DNA of 34,739 bases from Priapulus caudatus. Lineage: Eukaryota > Priapulida > Priapulimorpha > Priapulimorphida > Priapulidae. Where the stretch lies: assembly GCF_000485595.1 (NCBI RefSeq), contig NW_014577262.1:293393-328131 (forward strand), in the 5' to 3' direction. The position numbers and the translations under genes are program-made. The notes under the pieces were generated by a model that saw only the letters and a list, made by a program, of their open reading frames with translations, ran no database searches and was not told the DNA's origin. Of this stretch, positions 13,001 to 20,132 are shown one piece after another (positions within the stretch are counted from its first letter, which is position 1; every line of letters starts with the position of its first letter).

Positions 13001-15433
13001 TACCGAAATCCACTTGATAGACAGCATTCATTGATTCAATACAGGTTACAGGTAGAATTCCCTTCTCGACCATATAGAACTGAAGTCTATGCTCGTAATT
13101 TACTACTCGACTGTACTGTAAACGTCCACGTACGTACATTTATCATTATGGCTTGCCTTTACACACCATCACTTGACCTTCTTTCCCGCAAGCCTCACGG
13201 AATTGCATCTCGACCTGGTGTGACATAAGCTGGGTACAGACAGAGGTTCGCAGGATACTTTCCTTCTTCACAGCAGTTCTTTTAAGGCTGCTACACTGGT
13301 ACATCATGGCAGGTTCCCCATGTGTCTGTGCAGAATCTCCACAAATCTGTGAGTTCACGCTGGCACCCGTGAACACATTACAGTTCACCGGATTTTCTCA
13401 AATCTCTTCCAGTTTGGTTAATTCCTCGAAAAATGTATCGGTTCGTACTATCCTTTAGTCCTTTATCAATCCAACGATATTTCGTCTTGTGTTTCGTATC
13501 CCACAACACTGTACTTAGGGTAACGGTACAGGGAAGAACAGCAGAACTGCTTCTGGACCCAAAACATGTTGATGCAATGTTCTGAGCATTCTACACATCT
13601 CCATGCCCTCTATTACACTCGCTGGCTAAGAATTCTTACTTGAAATCAGTGGTGCTGGCTGATTCCAACAGCCAGTATGCTTAGATAAACAGATTTGGAA
13701 GCGACAGACGAGAGCGCATCCCCTTGTGAGTAAGTGGACACTTTCCCACGGCGATTCATGTGCACTCTGGCCTCCAAAATTCTGTTGTATTGCACATGTT
13801 ACATCTTCGACTGTGAGTATGTACGAGTGGTTGAAGGACCACGTCCAATTCTTCCTGGTTCCAGTTCACCCTGGCATCATCTTTGCTGCATTTGTACACA
13901 GAATCTCTACATGTGCGCCCGCACACAGTGACATTACACTGTGCACTGGTCACAAACGCTTGTATCATATAGGATCATATGCTAACTGTTCATGCTGGAA
14001 GCCAGCTGATGTATTACTGTCTCCCAGGCTCTATTGCCAGTACATTACCCACGCGTGACCCCCTCCCCCCTCCCCATCGCTGTCCTGAGTGAGCGCTGTG
14101 CATCACGTGGCAGCACTGTACAACAGAAGTGACGCGCGACAAGCCACAACCGACTCGCGCGTCAAGTCCGACTAACGAATCGCAATTTACACTGGTCTGT
14201 ACTGGTTTACACTGGATCGCATCCTTTACCGGAGCGCACTGACCACTTCTGTTTGCTTTTCCATCATTTGGCCGCGATGCACCGATACATACCATCTACG
14301 AGCTTCCAAGAGATCGCAAAATCGCAGCTCCTCTTATGAGTGCTCTCATTATGATATTACCCACTGGAGACACGAAGGCACTGGCAAAGTTAACACCAGC
14401 AGCACGCGTCAAACACAGACTAGGCCCGTGTAGTGATTAGGTGACGTCTCCGATGCATGGACCAGTTATCATCTCATCACGTCTACACGGAAGGTCCCAA
14501 ATCTGCGCTGTGTTCTAGAATGTACCCGATGTGTCCACTTTACATGCCTCATCTCACCTGCTGAGTGCTGATGCCCACGCTTCTCTGTCCCGTCACCCTG
14601 TATATGAACGTACGTGTATAGTACGGCAGGAGATCAGTCTAAAATGTGTAACTCGCGTGCAGCATAATAGGTGATTCAAGACTGCATCTGTAATGTTATA
14701 CCACTTACCTGCCTTACCTTCGGGTCGCCTATAGATGGCACGATTGAGAAACACCTCGTGAGGGTTCATTCCATTCTGCGTGAGTAAGCAGTGAGTCTGG
14801 GCGGGTGAGTCGTACGTTTGCGCTCACGGTGGATCGTGATTCCGTGCCATTATAATGCATTTATTAACGCATTCGTGTGAATTAAAAATTAACGGTTAAG
14901 ACGCGACGGTATCGTATTCCTAATTCCGTGGCGATCTGAATTTAGTGCGTCGCACGAGCGTGTGAACAAACAACTACGTGTCGTCTTTCCTCACTTGCTT
15001 TGTGCGAGGCGTCGTGTCGTGCCACGTGTACTTTCAACACGTCTCGTCGACAAAAGGTCATGGCAAGTCGCCGCAGCGTTGACAGGCGATACGCGACGGC
15101 GTCGTAACTATTACACTTCCTCCCTCTCCTGATTTCAGCGGCGGCGGTTCGCAATCCGGCGCATTCGACTGGCTGAAGCACGACGACGGCTCCATCCCGG
15201 GTCTCGGCTCGGGCTGCGACACCTCCAGCAGGCCGGCACCCTTCCCGTTCCTCCAGAAGGCGCCACCGCTGCACCGGCGACCGGTGCCGCCGACCGTGCC
15301 GCCTCCGAAGCAGGCGCCGTTCATGGCGACGGGGAAGAAGGGCGGCGCATGGCAGCCGGCGACATCTGGTGGCGAACAGCAGCTACCGTCGCTGATGCGG
15401 CAGAAGATGCGGGCGCCGTACCCCAGGCACTGA
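968..15433 (+). CDS. Eleven-exon gene: matrin/U1-type zinc-finger, RGG and prion-like domain protein (1,460 aa)
   Basis: Joined CDS: 968-1082, 3169-4052, 4574-4705, 5538-5625, 5801-5881, 6544-6683, 7137-7256, 7444-7567, 7970-8116, 10027-12283, 15139-15433. All introns are GT-AG, phases agree at every junction and the sum is 4,383 nt. Domains: acidic residues 24-66; Lys/Glu/His-rich 130-315; zinc finger 1 (C322, C325, H338, H344) and finger 2 (C376, C379, H392, H398), both C-x2-C-x12-H-x5-H; finger-like unit 3 (C454, C457, H469, H474); RGG region about 629-706; hexapeptide repeat about 857-919; Arg/Ser/Glu-rich about 1049-1106; Tyr/Gln/Gly/Ser-rich about 1189-1289. Matrin/U1-type fingers and RGG boxes are typical of nuclear RNA- or DNA-binding proteins, so a role in chromatin-bound RNA processing is inferred. 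AKAP95, ZNF326 and ZNF318 share parts of this layout, but I cannot claim orthology. The start is the first in-frame ATG after a TAG at 962. Confidence 0.85.
1083..3168 (+). other. Intron 1 of the zinc-finger gene, AT-rich then minisatellite
   Basis: GTGAGT donor and TTTCAG acceptor. The first 650 nt are AT-rich with no recognisable element. A few degenerate minisatellite copies sit at 1748-1860, next to a 9-bp perfect hairpin (1875-1883 with 1892-1900) and a 16-bp perfect palindrome (1917-1932). The 3' third is the main 36-bp minisatellite. Confidence 0.7.
2245..3160 (+). repeat. 36-bp tandem minisatellite in intron 1, reaching the exon 2 acceptor
   Basis: The unit contains CAGTACATTGTTGCAGCGAC followed by CGTCACTGCAGCCTTG. 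It repeats with 1-2 base indels about 20 times between 2245 and 3000, then decays into GTTGCTGCT-like variants up to the acceptor at 3168. Related copies occur at 1748-1860. The unit is a multiple of three and largely stop-free, which makes long but meaningless ORFs on both strands. No unique spacers separate the copies. Confidence 0.85.
3169..4052 (+). CDS. Coding exon 2 (residues 39-333): acidic, then Lys/Glu-rich; first half of zinc finger 1
   Basis: The acceptor is a TTTCAG at 3163-3168 and the donor is GTACGT at 4053. The first 40 codons are Asp/Glu-rich. The middle is a charged low-complexity stretch rich in Lys, Glu and His (KH-containing segments such as KHQKE, KHETSK, KLKHK), probably disordered. 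The last 12 residues carry the C-x2-C half of zinc finger 1 (CSTC). Read-through of the donor would add VRNLT and stop. Confidence 0.85.
4053..4573 (+). other. Intron 2
   Basis: GTACGT to TAACAG. It interrupts zinc finger 1 between its Cys pair and its His pair. I see only a short GATG run (4374-4390) and nothing gene-like. Confidence 0.75.
4574..4705 (+). CDS. Coding exon 3 (residues 334-377): second half of zinc finger 1, first Cys of finger 2
   Basis: This is a phase 0 to phase 0 exon of exactly 44 codons between TAACAG and GTATAG. It supplies H338 and H344 to finger 1 (AMDKHLTSIKH). After a 30-residue linker it gives the first Cys of finger 2 (FYRCK). No finger pattern is visible unless the flanking introns are removed, which supports the boundaries. 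Confidence 0.85.
4706..5537 (+). other. Intron 3
   Basis: GTATAG to TTTCAG, AT-rich. It interrupts zinc finger 2 between its two Cys ligands. I see no ORF, repeat or element that I can support. Confidence 0.75.
5538..5625 (+). CDS. Coding exon 4 (residues 378-406): remainder of zinc finger 2
   Basis: The acceptor is TTTCAG and the donor is GTACGT in phase 1. It encodes VCVKVYMGSKTFLDHLEKN and the terminal His of a C-x2-C-x12-H-x5-H finger whose first Cys sits in exon 3. The spacing is identical to finger 1, which points to a tandem pair of matrin/U1-type fingers. Confidence 0.85.
5801..5881 (+). CDS. Coding exon 5 (residues 407-433)
   Basis: This 81-nt exon is phase 1 on both sides (acceptor TTTCAG, donor GTTAGA). 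It encodes a short helical-looking linker with the core EIQDIVDKITNDYLIG, between finger 2 and finger-like unit 3. It has no motif of its own. Skipping it would keep the frame, so it could be an optional exon (inference). Confidence 0.75.
5882..6543 (+). other. Intron 5
   Basis: GTTAGA to TCGCAG, phase 1. Two short ORFs on the - strand (5861-6052 and 6277-6468) have no recognisable motif. I see no other feature. Confidence 0.7.
6544..6683 (+). CDS. Coding exon 6 (residues 434-480): third zinc-finger-like unit
   Basis: The acceptor is TCGCAG and the donor is GTGAGT. It encodes GLEHIVFVTKPVLEW, then C454-x2-C457-x11-H469-x4-H474. Spacing is one residue shorter than in fingers 1 and 2, so this is a divergent C2H2-like unit rather than a standard matrin finger. 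An extra Cys (471) and His (475) sit next to the ligand set. Confidence 0.82.
6684..7136 (+). other. Intron 6
   Basis: GTGAGT to TTTCAG. The upstream exon frame stays open for about 40 codons into the intron. That stretch shows no domain and the exon join is clean, so I treat it as intron. Confidence 0.72.
7137..7256 (+). CDS. Coding exon 7 (residues 481-520)
   Basis: Forty codons in phase 0 with a TTTCAG acceptor. It encodes EFFYPEYFLKLKEAMF followed by a probable amphipathic helix with the core LAKQIEEKYGRQKLKLK. The donor is the weak GTCGGC. Without splicing the frame runs into VGK and a stop at 7266-7268, so retention of intron 7 would truncate the protein just after its zinc fingers. 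Confidence 0.75.
7286..7415 (+). repeat. 62-bp tandem duplication in intron 7
   Basis: Two diverged copies of a segment starting CTTCGACAT (7287 and 7349), plus the start of a third at about 7411 (CTTTGACATC). Each contains TCTAG, then ATAAGTTTAG, and ends at a GCGCC motif. Most of intron 7 is this duplication. Confidence 0.6.
7444..7567 (+). CDS. Coding exon 8 (residues 521-561)
   Basis: The acceptor is TAACAG and the donor is GTAGGT in phase 1. It encodes a Glu/Arg-rich segment beginning VVEDTLESILERGRSGE and ending with YRKNALYRGPTPERS. It extends the helical region of exon 7 and leads into the disordered part of the protein. I recognise no named domain. Confidence 0.78.
7708..7800. repeat. 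Degenerate interstitial telomere-like CCCTAA tract in intron 8
   Basis: On the + strand about nine CTAA-centred motifs are spaced 5-14 nt apart (CCTAACC, CCTAACCTTACCCCTAACC, ACCCTAAACCC, TCTAAC and others). TTAGGG is the ancestral metazoan telomere repeat. The tract is too degenerate to be a recent insertion and probably reflects an old end-joining repair or an old microsatellite. Confidence 0.5.
7970..8116 (+). CDS. Coding exon 9 (residues 562-610): basic, Ser/Lys/Arg-rich
   Basis: The acceptor is TCGCAG and the donor is GTATGT, phase 1 on both sides. It encodes a hydrophilic, probably disordered stretch (STNKHRGKKPLEGKKDAGEG, then RRGSSFERQEASKRSSS). GC content is much higher than in the flanking introns, as in exons 10 and 11. 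The clusters of basic residues could act in nuclear import (inference). Confidence 0.78.
8117..10026 (+). other. Intron 9 (1.9 kb)
   Basis: GTATGT to TTGCAG. Short ORFs occur on both strands but none has a recognisable motif or splice-compatible context. A run of nine G lies just upstream of exon 10 at about 9932. I see no transposon. Confidence 0.65.
10027..12283 (+). CDS. Coding exon 10 (residues 611-1362): RGG, hexapeptide repeats, Arg/Ser-rich and Tyr/Gln-rich domains
   Basis: This 2,257-nt exon holds half of the protein. In order: an Arg-Gly-Gly region with GFRGG and RGGVRG motifs; Gln runs; about ten copies of a six-residue R-x-D-E-G-M repeat; an Arg/Ser/Glu-rich segment (SSWDRR through ERSRQDR); a predicted helix (DLAGQIQVAMTTGNAAALGE); and a low-complexity part with Tyr spaced among Gln, Gly and Ser (GYSATQ, SYPAMQGNQSY). 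The last type resembles prion-like domains of FET proteins, which with RGG regions drive condensate formation; that role here is inference. Donor GTAAGG in phase 2. Confidence 0.88.
10083..10310 (+). repeat. Purine-rich GGA/AGG coding repeat (RGG region)
   Basis: The + strand is almost pure GAGGAGGA/AGAGGAGG with few pyrimidines and codes the Arg-Gly-Gly region of exon 10. The strong strand asymmetry creates shadow ORFs in the other frames (Glu-rich on +, Ser/Pro-rich on -). Confidence 0.7.
10765..10950 (+). repeat. 18-bp coding minisatellite (hexapeptide repeat)
   Basis: About ten tandem 18-bp units, variants of GGGATGAGGGAATGATGC, encode R-(R/M)-D-E-G-M repeats. The three central units are nearly identical at the DNA level, which suggests recent expansion and likely copy-number variation without frame loss. 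Confidence 0.85.
12284..15138 (+). other. Intron 10 (2.9 kb)
   Basis: GTAAGG to TTTCAG, phase 2. Apart from the GT-rich repeat at its start I find only short motif-free ORFs of at most 110 codons on either strand. No TE domain, tRNA or embedded gene could be supported. A short C-rich tract lies at 14058-14078. Confidence 0.65.
12310..12700 (+). repeat. GT-rich minisatellite (about 57-bp unit) directly after the exon 10 donor
   Basis: Units start near TGAGTGAGTGCATGTG (about 12330, 12402, 12459, 12514) and contain AAGTGCATGTGTGCGCG and GAGCGTGCGTGTG. The transcript would be GU-rich within 30 nt of the splice donor. The His/Thr-rich ORFs on the opposite strand are repeat translation. Confidence 0.8.
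15139..15433 (+). CDS. Coding exon 11 (residues 1363-1460) and stop codon
   Basis: The acceptor is TTTCAG in phase 2 (AG|C gives Ser1363). It encodes GGGSQSGAFDWLKHDDGSIP, then a Pro-rich basic stretch (HRRPVPPTVPPPKQAPF), and ends LMRQKMRAPYPRH before TGA at 15431-15433. GC-rich, coding-like sequence continues about 45 nt past the stop in another frame up to a plausible donor at 15479, so the real C-terminus is not certain. Confidence 0.78.
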
Positions 15434-16513
15434 CGCACGTGACGCAGGATGCGTACGTGAAGCAGGAGGCTAACGCACGTAGGTTTCTCTCTCTCTCTTT
15501 TCGTCGCTCCGATTTTTTCATTTATTCGTTTGCATTTCTCTGTCGTCCTCTCGTGCGCACGCATGGTGAGTGGTTGATGGCTGAGCATTTCCGATGCAGC
15601 GTCTGAGGTCAATTTGCTACAGTTTGCGATTTTTTATGATGGTGAAATGATTTGGATATTAAATCTGTAAATTTGGATCAAATTTGAATGGTCAACGTAG
15701 AATACGAGAGAGCAATGGAATATTAACACACTTTATTATATTATATCACCTTTGAGAATTATTTTAAACCTTTGATGCATGAAAATAGGCCAACAGGCCA
15801 AATAATATGCGTGCGTGCAATGAACAGTCGGGCCTCTATCATTTAACTTGATTCTCAGTCATTCGTAATAATCAGAGACTAAAGTGCAATATTGACTCAA
15901 AAATGTTGTGGTATCACAATATCCCCCGAGCCAAACCGTCTCTGTTCACCATCTCTTTCACAATTTTTGCATGTTTTCAGTCACGATGGCTTACGAGATT
16001 TCGTTATCGTTTACATTGTTTGTTTCCTCAACTTGTCTCTAGGGCCTTGGTCCACTAGCATGACCGCGACAAGAATGATGAGGGAGCACACATGAGGTCC
16101 TCTTGCAAAAGATAATGTTAGAGGTCGTCGCCCGAGAGGTCACGTTTGACGTCATCACCCAAGAGACCTCACACAGAGGTTTGCACACAAGAAGTTGCCA
16201 GTCGATTAGACACCGTTGTTTAACTGCACTTCTTGAGAAAGATGAAGCTGGTAATGACTACCTTTAGTCATTACACATTCGTGTATGCATATCTATATTC
16301 AGAAATATATTTCCAATAGATTTAGAAGTCAATCACTATGACTAGCACTGACAATGTAAATATATCTCCTAAAATAAAGGTTAAAAGTTGGATTTATTTG
16401 TTCGCAGATTTTAATTACGTGTTGTCATTAGATATTGTAGATGTAGTAATGCCACCTGTAATTACCAAGGGATCATATTTGTTTTCATAGTTTGTTTCTA
16501 CGGTGTGCATATA
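15434..16513 (+). other. 3' flank of the zinc-finger gene, AT-rich
   Basis: After the stop codon the sequence becomes AT-rich. Candidate poly(A) signals are ATTAAA at 15658-15663 and AATAAA at 16373-16378. I cannot choose between them. A CT-rich tract follows the stop at 15484-15500. No second gene is visible. Confidence 0.4.
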
Positions 16514-16780
16514 TGTTGACATGCGTCTTTGTAGTCATGGTATGTCGTAATGATGTGATGATCATATCGGTGAATCAAATAGTTCAAGAAGTGGTCGCGT
16601 AGAATCTAGAATGTTCCATTTGGTTTCATATTCGTTTTTGTTAACCAAACTGCCCTCTATTATATAAGTGAGACCCGAGTCAGCGTGCACTTGGGCACTT
16701 CACATCTGCTCTCTGGGGCAGTGAATAAGTAAAGTTGTGTCAATCGTCGTTTGTATTTGTATGTTTTTCCTTCTACAACA
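16514..16780 (+). mobile_element. Possible Copia-type LTR (267 bp)
   Basis: The segment begins TGTTG and ends CAACA, the inverted termini typical of Copia LTRs, and its length is typical as well. It contains a TATATAAG box at 16661 and an AATAAGTAAAG stretch about 70 nt downstream, in the order expected of U3, R and U5. TGG follows directly, as a primer-binding site would, but the rest does not match a tRNA end that I recognise. There is no target duplication and no attached gag or pol. A chance arrangement is possible. Confidence 0.35.
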
Positions 16781-17551
16781 TGGCTTAAAGTGGCTCTTGT
16801 AGCCGGAAAACCCCACGATTCGCGTCTCTGCTCCGTGTAACCTCTCTTATGTATAAAGAGTGTCTTGGTTAGAAATCACAGAATATAGCAGAGTGATGCA
16901 TACTCGCGAGCATTTTTTTTTGTTTTTGACGGGAAGGAATTTTGTTTGTATGTACATCCGATGTAATTGGGTGTCGGAGAAAGAAATATAATAAGTAAAT
17001 TAAAGCTAATTATAGAGATAAATGCAGATGAGTCATTGTTGTAAAGCTAGTATAAAGTTTCAATAAAAAAATACTTGCTTGATTCACTCTAAATAGAAAA
17101 TAAATCTGAAGAAAAGGTGGATGAATTAGAAGGTATTTTCTAAGTAAGGGAGATATTGAGAGATGTGGTCCTGTGTTAGCATTAACAACGATTTTTAACT
17201 GTGAATTCAGTTTTACATGGATTTGTAGGGAGATTTTTTAGGCTTGCGAGTGTCAGCGCTGCTGTGGTACGAAACGTAGCGGGAATGGAAATATGTACCG
17301 AGAAAAAGTCCATACGTTAACTTTTACCTGAAAATTGTGGTACACCATCAGAATCCTACACTTTATAACTAAATTAGAATATAAATAATATAAGAAATTA
17401 ACATTTACTGTTGTGTTTAATTTGATGATTTTTGGTCTCTAAAATCTAAGCCATGTAACGTATGAAACAGTACTAAAGCTGCATGTTGTATTATCAACAA
17501 TATTTGTATTATAATCAACAATAAAGTACCGTTCTTGAACATGATTTGTTA
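16781..17551. other. AT-rich sequence without recognised features
   Basis: It lies between the candidate LTR and the reverse-transcriptase scrap. AATAAA motifs occur at 17062 and 17520. No ORF of note. Confidence 0.4.
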
Positions 17552-17680
17552 CTACTTGGGTGTCAATTGAATTATGTCGTCAACGTATAAAGCAGCGAGC
17601 AAAAAATCGCGAGTAGATCCATATAGAAATTTACAATGTCGATTCGTAATGTCAATAATTACAACTATCCAGAACTCCCT
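17552..17680 (-). pseudogene. Copia-like reverse-transcriptase fragment (YVDD box)
   Basis: The - strand reads NRHCKFLYGSTRDFLLAA followed by LYVDDIIQLTPK and a stop. A Cys/Leu-Tyr motif, a hydrophobic strand and LYVDDII in that order match the catalytic core of Ty1/Copia reverse transcriptases. Nothing else of RT, RNase H or integrase is recognisable nearby, so this is a short relic. Upstream codons of the same open frame (to 18112) are repeat-derived, with a (GATA)(GA) microsatellite at 17828-17866. Confidence 0.45.
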
Positions 17681-18085
17681 GGCGCGGTGACCATCATTGT
17701 GCGATCGCTCTTCTTGGAATAAATGGCTGACCAGCAAAGTTAAGAATATATTTTGTCGTGTACAAATTATTATCGATTGTCCCAAGTGGTTAAATCCATA
17801 ATCATCAGCAGTTATTAGATAGAAAATATAGATAGATAGATAGAGATGAGAGAGAGAGAGAGATAGCGTGTGCACGTGCGCACTAACGAAACCCGCCGTG
17901 TTCCGTGGCGCATCAATCTTCATACGTATATCTCCATAACATAAAATACAAGGGAACAAAGCGAGTGCTCTTTGCACCAATCTACGGGACAGTATAATGT
18001 TTATTGCCTGTTCACCAGCAGAGACACGCGTAACAAGCACAGCAGAGTACAAACTTCCACCGATCCAACCTATACCCCTTCGCCG

Positions 18086-18550
18086 CCGGGCAGGCTGACA
18101 GCATCGCGCCACGATTCCCAGCTATGCTAATGTATGGGCAAATGGCGCTCCGACGTCAGTCGCCCTTGACTGCCAAGATAATTTTCTTTGGCCGTTCTTA
18201 TACGTTCAAACTGGAGCCGGGCAGGCTGACAGCACTTGTGCATGGTAAAATCTGATCTACATCCTTCACTTCGCTCGCAGCATCGCGCCACGATTCCCAG
18301 CTATGCTAATGTATGTCATGTATGGGCTAATGGCGCTGCAACGTTGGTCGCCGTTGACTGCCAAGATCATTTTCTTCGGCCGTTCTTATACGTTTAAAGT
18401 GGAGCCGGGCAGGCGGACAGCACGTGTGCATGGTAAAATCCGATCTACATGCTTCACTTCGCTCGCAGCATTGCGCTACGATTTCCATCTATGCTAATGT
18501 ATGGGCAAATGCCGCTGCGACGTCGGTCGCCGTTGACTTGTCCGTCGCCG
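18086..18550 (+). repeat. Roughly 185-bp satellite, three copies (module 2 of the composite satellite)
   Basis: Copies start at the CTATGCTAATGTATG motif at about 18121, 18300 and 18489. Each runs through GGCGCTGCGACGTCGGTCGC, CCAAGATAATTTTC, CGTTCTTATACGTT, GAGCCGGGCAGG and CTACATGCTTCACTTCGCTC. A truncated copy begins at 18086. The same sequence recurs, linked to a GT run and hairpins, in the array at 26.6-30.5 kb. Confidence 0.88.
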
Positions 18551-18563
18551 TCGCTCGCTGTCC

Positions 18564-20132
18564 TTGGTACACGTTGCTCTACAGTTGAGAGGTGATCTAA
18601 TAAAGCAGCCCAAGAACACCAAAACTAAGGTCAATGATGAAAATTGTATGGCATGTGTTCCAGAATCTGTGTACATGTTTCTGACCCTGTTGCTTGGTGG
18701 ACAGGACCTGCTTGATGGGTTTGACCATATTGATCCTGTTGCTATCAGTAGACAACGAAACGTTATTAGCGTTAGTCAGGATCTTTTGTATGCTGTGTCC
18801 AACGGGACAAATATTCCTCCCAAGCAATATAGCATGGCCATGACTGTACACCAACATACTCGAAGCTCTGAGCTCATTACCCTTCTTTACCAGGATTTGC
18901 AGTGCATGCCGTATGATCAGACGCTCGCCGCAGATACCGCTCTTGCAGAGAAAACTTTTAAACATCTTGACCCTGTTACCGGCTCTGTAGTCCCGCGAAA
19001 TTTGGTTTCAGGAAAGCAAGTAACTCAATGTGTGGATAATATTGATGTTTCGAAAGAATCATCAACAGCTGGTAACACTGGATATCATGGTACTCAGCAT
19101 GCAGTTTATCAAGAAGGGTCAGGACTTCCAAATGTTGATGAGGATGTAATGATCTTCTCAAAAAGCTCATTGCAAGTCCCTGACATTCTAGGTGCTGTTG
19201 AGGAGGTCCAAGTTACCATTCTTAAAGACCCTCCTACTCAGAGTATAGCCCATGTCACGCTGGACACATTCAAGGTTGACACATCTCATGAGAATGCACC
19301 CCGTGCCATTGGTATGGCTTTCCTGTTGTCAGGGAGTAAGAAAACCTCTGCTGAGAAGGCAGCATCAAAGAAAAGTAATTGGACTGCCATGAACCAGTCT
19401 CTCCTGAGCGACAAGGAGGTTGAAAAAACAAAGGTTGGCTATATGCCTCTACTGAATTTCCCTGCTGATGATTACAGCACCCTGAACACCAAGTTTCGTC
19501 ACGGGATCTATGTAGCTAATCAACTAGGCAACAATTATGTCATCTTTATTGTTGATCAAGCACTCTTCTGTAGAGCAATGGAACTCAAGTGGTCTGTTCC
19601 TGAATATAGAGACCGCCTGATCATTCGCCTTGGCGGTCTCTACATCCGTATGTGTTTCCTAAGCACGATCAGTGACCATGTGAAGGAGAATGGCGTGAAA
19701 GATACATGGGTAAAGGCTGGAGTGATCGGGCACCTCAAGGCAGATAAGATATTGCACGGGAAATTTTACAAGCTTGCTTAGAGGATTCACAAGCTGACCT
19801 GGCAAGCTATTTGGCGCATTCTCATTCCTCAGATATTGGAGTACTGCAAACAATTTGATAGAGACATGTATGATGATCTGAATGCTCTCTCTCCGATGGT
19901 GAGTGCCTCCTTCCTCTAATCCCCCGCTGCCAGCCGGGAGAAATATGCAACATGATGGCATATCATGGGGTTCATCACACAGAAGAAGACAGAGAGCAAG
20001 AACTTCACGATGTGGTGGGAATACATACAAATGGTGGAAATCCTGTTGATGTTTACACGTGGGCAAAGGAATGCTGACAGGGATCTTGCCTCCGGGCTAT
20101 CCGGCTATCCTATAAGGCCATCCGTGAGGTAA
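18564..20132 (+). pseudogene. Uncharacterised, probably mobile-element-linked protein gene with an in-frame TAG
   Basis: A 405-codon open frame begins just after the satellite. Motifs in order: CVPESVYMFLTLLLGGQDLL, ISRQRNVISVSQDLLYA, HTRSSELITLLYQDLQCMPYD, DNIDVSKESSTAGNTGYHGT, then IVDQALFCRAMELKW, RLGGLYIRMCFLSTI and AGVIGHLKADKILHGKFYKL. It stops at TAG (19779). Thirty-nine more codons in the same frame (RIHKLTWQAIWRILIPQILE onward) still fit the family. A GTGAGT at 19899 and CAG at 19980-19982 bound an 84-nt, in-frame possible intron that would remove a TAA and a TGA; WWEYIQMVEILLMFTRGQR follows before decay at 20132. I recall this pattern from repetitive uncharacterised invertebrate proteins, with no known function. 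The 5' end is cut by the satellite. Confidence 0.65.

Noticed and set aside
13726-14058. 110-codon ORF in intron 10
   Set aside because: It has no recognisable domain, an overlapping shifted frame is also open, and no splice sites fit it to the host gene phase.
14900-15140. Possible tRNA or small RNA in GC-rich sequence before exon 11
   Set aside because: I found no A-box/B-box pair or cloverleaf.
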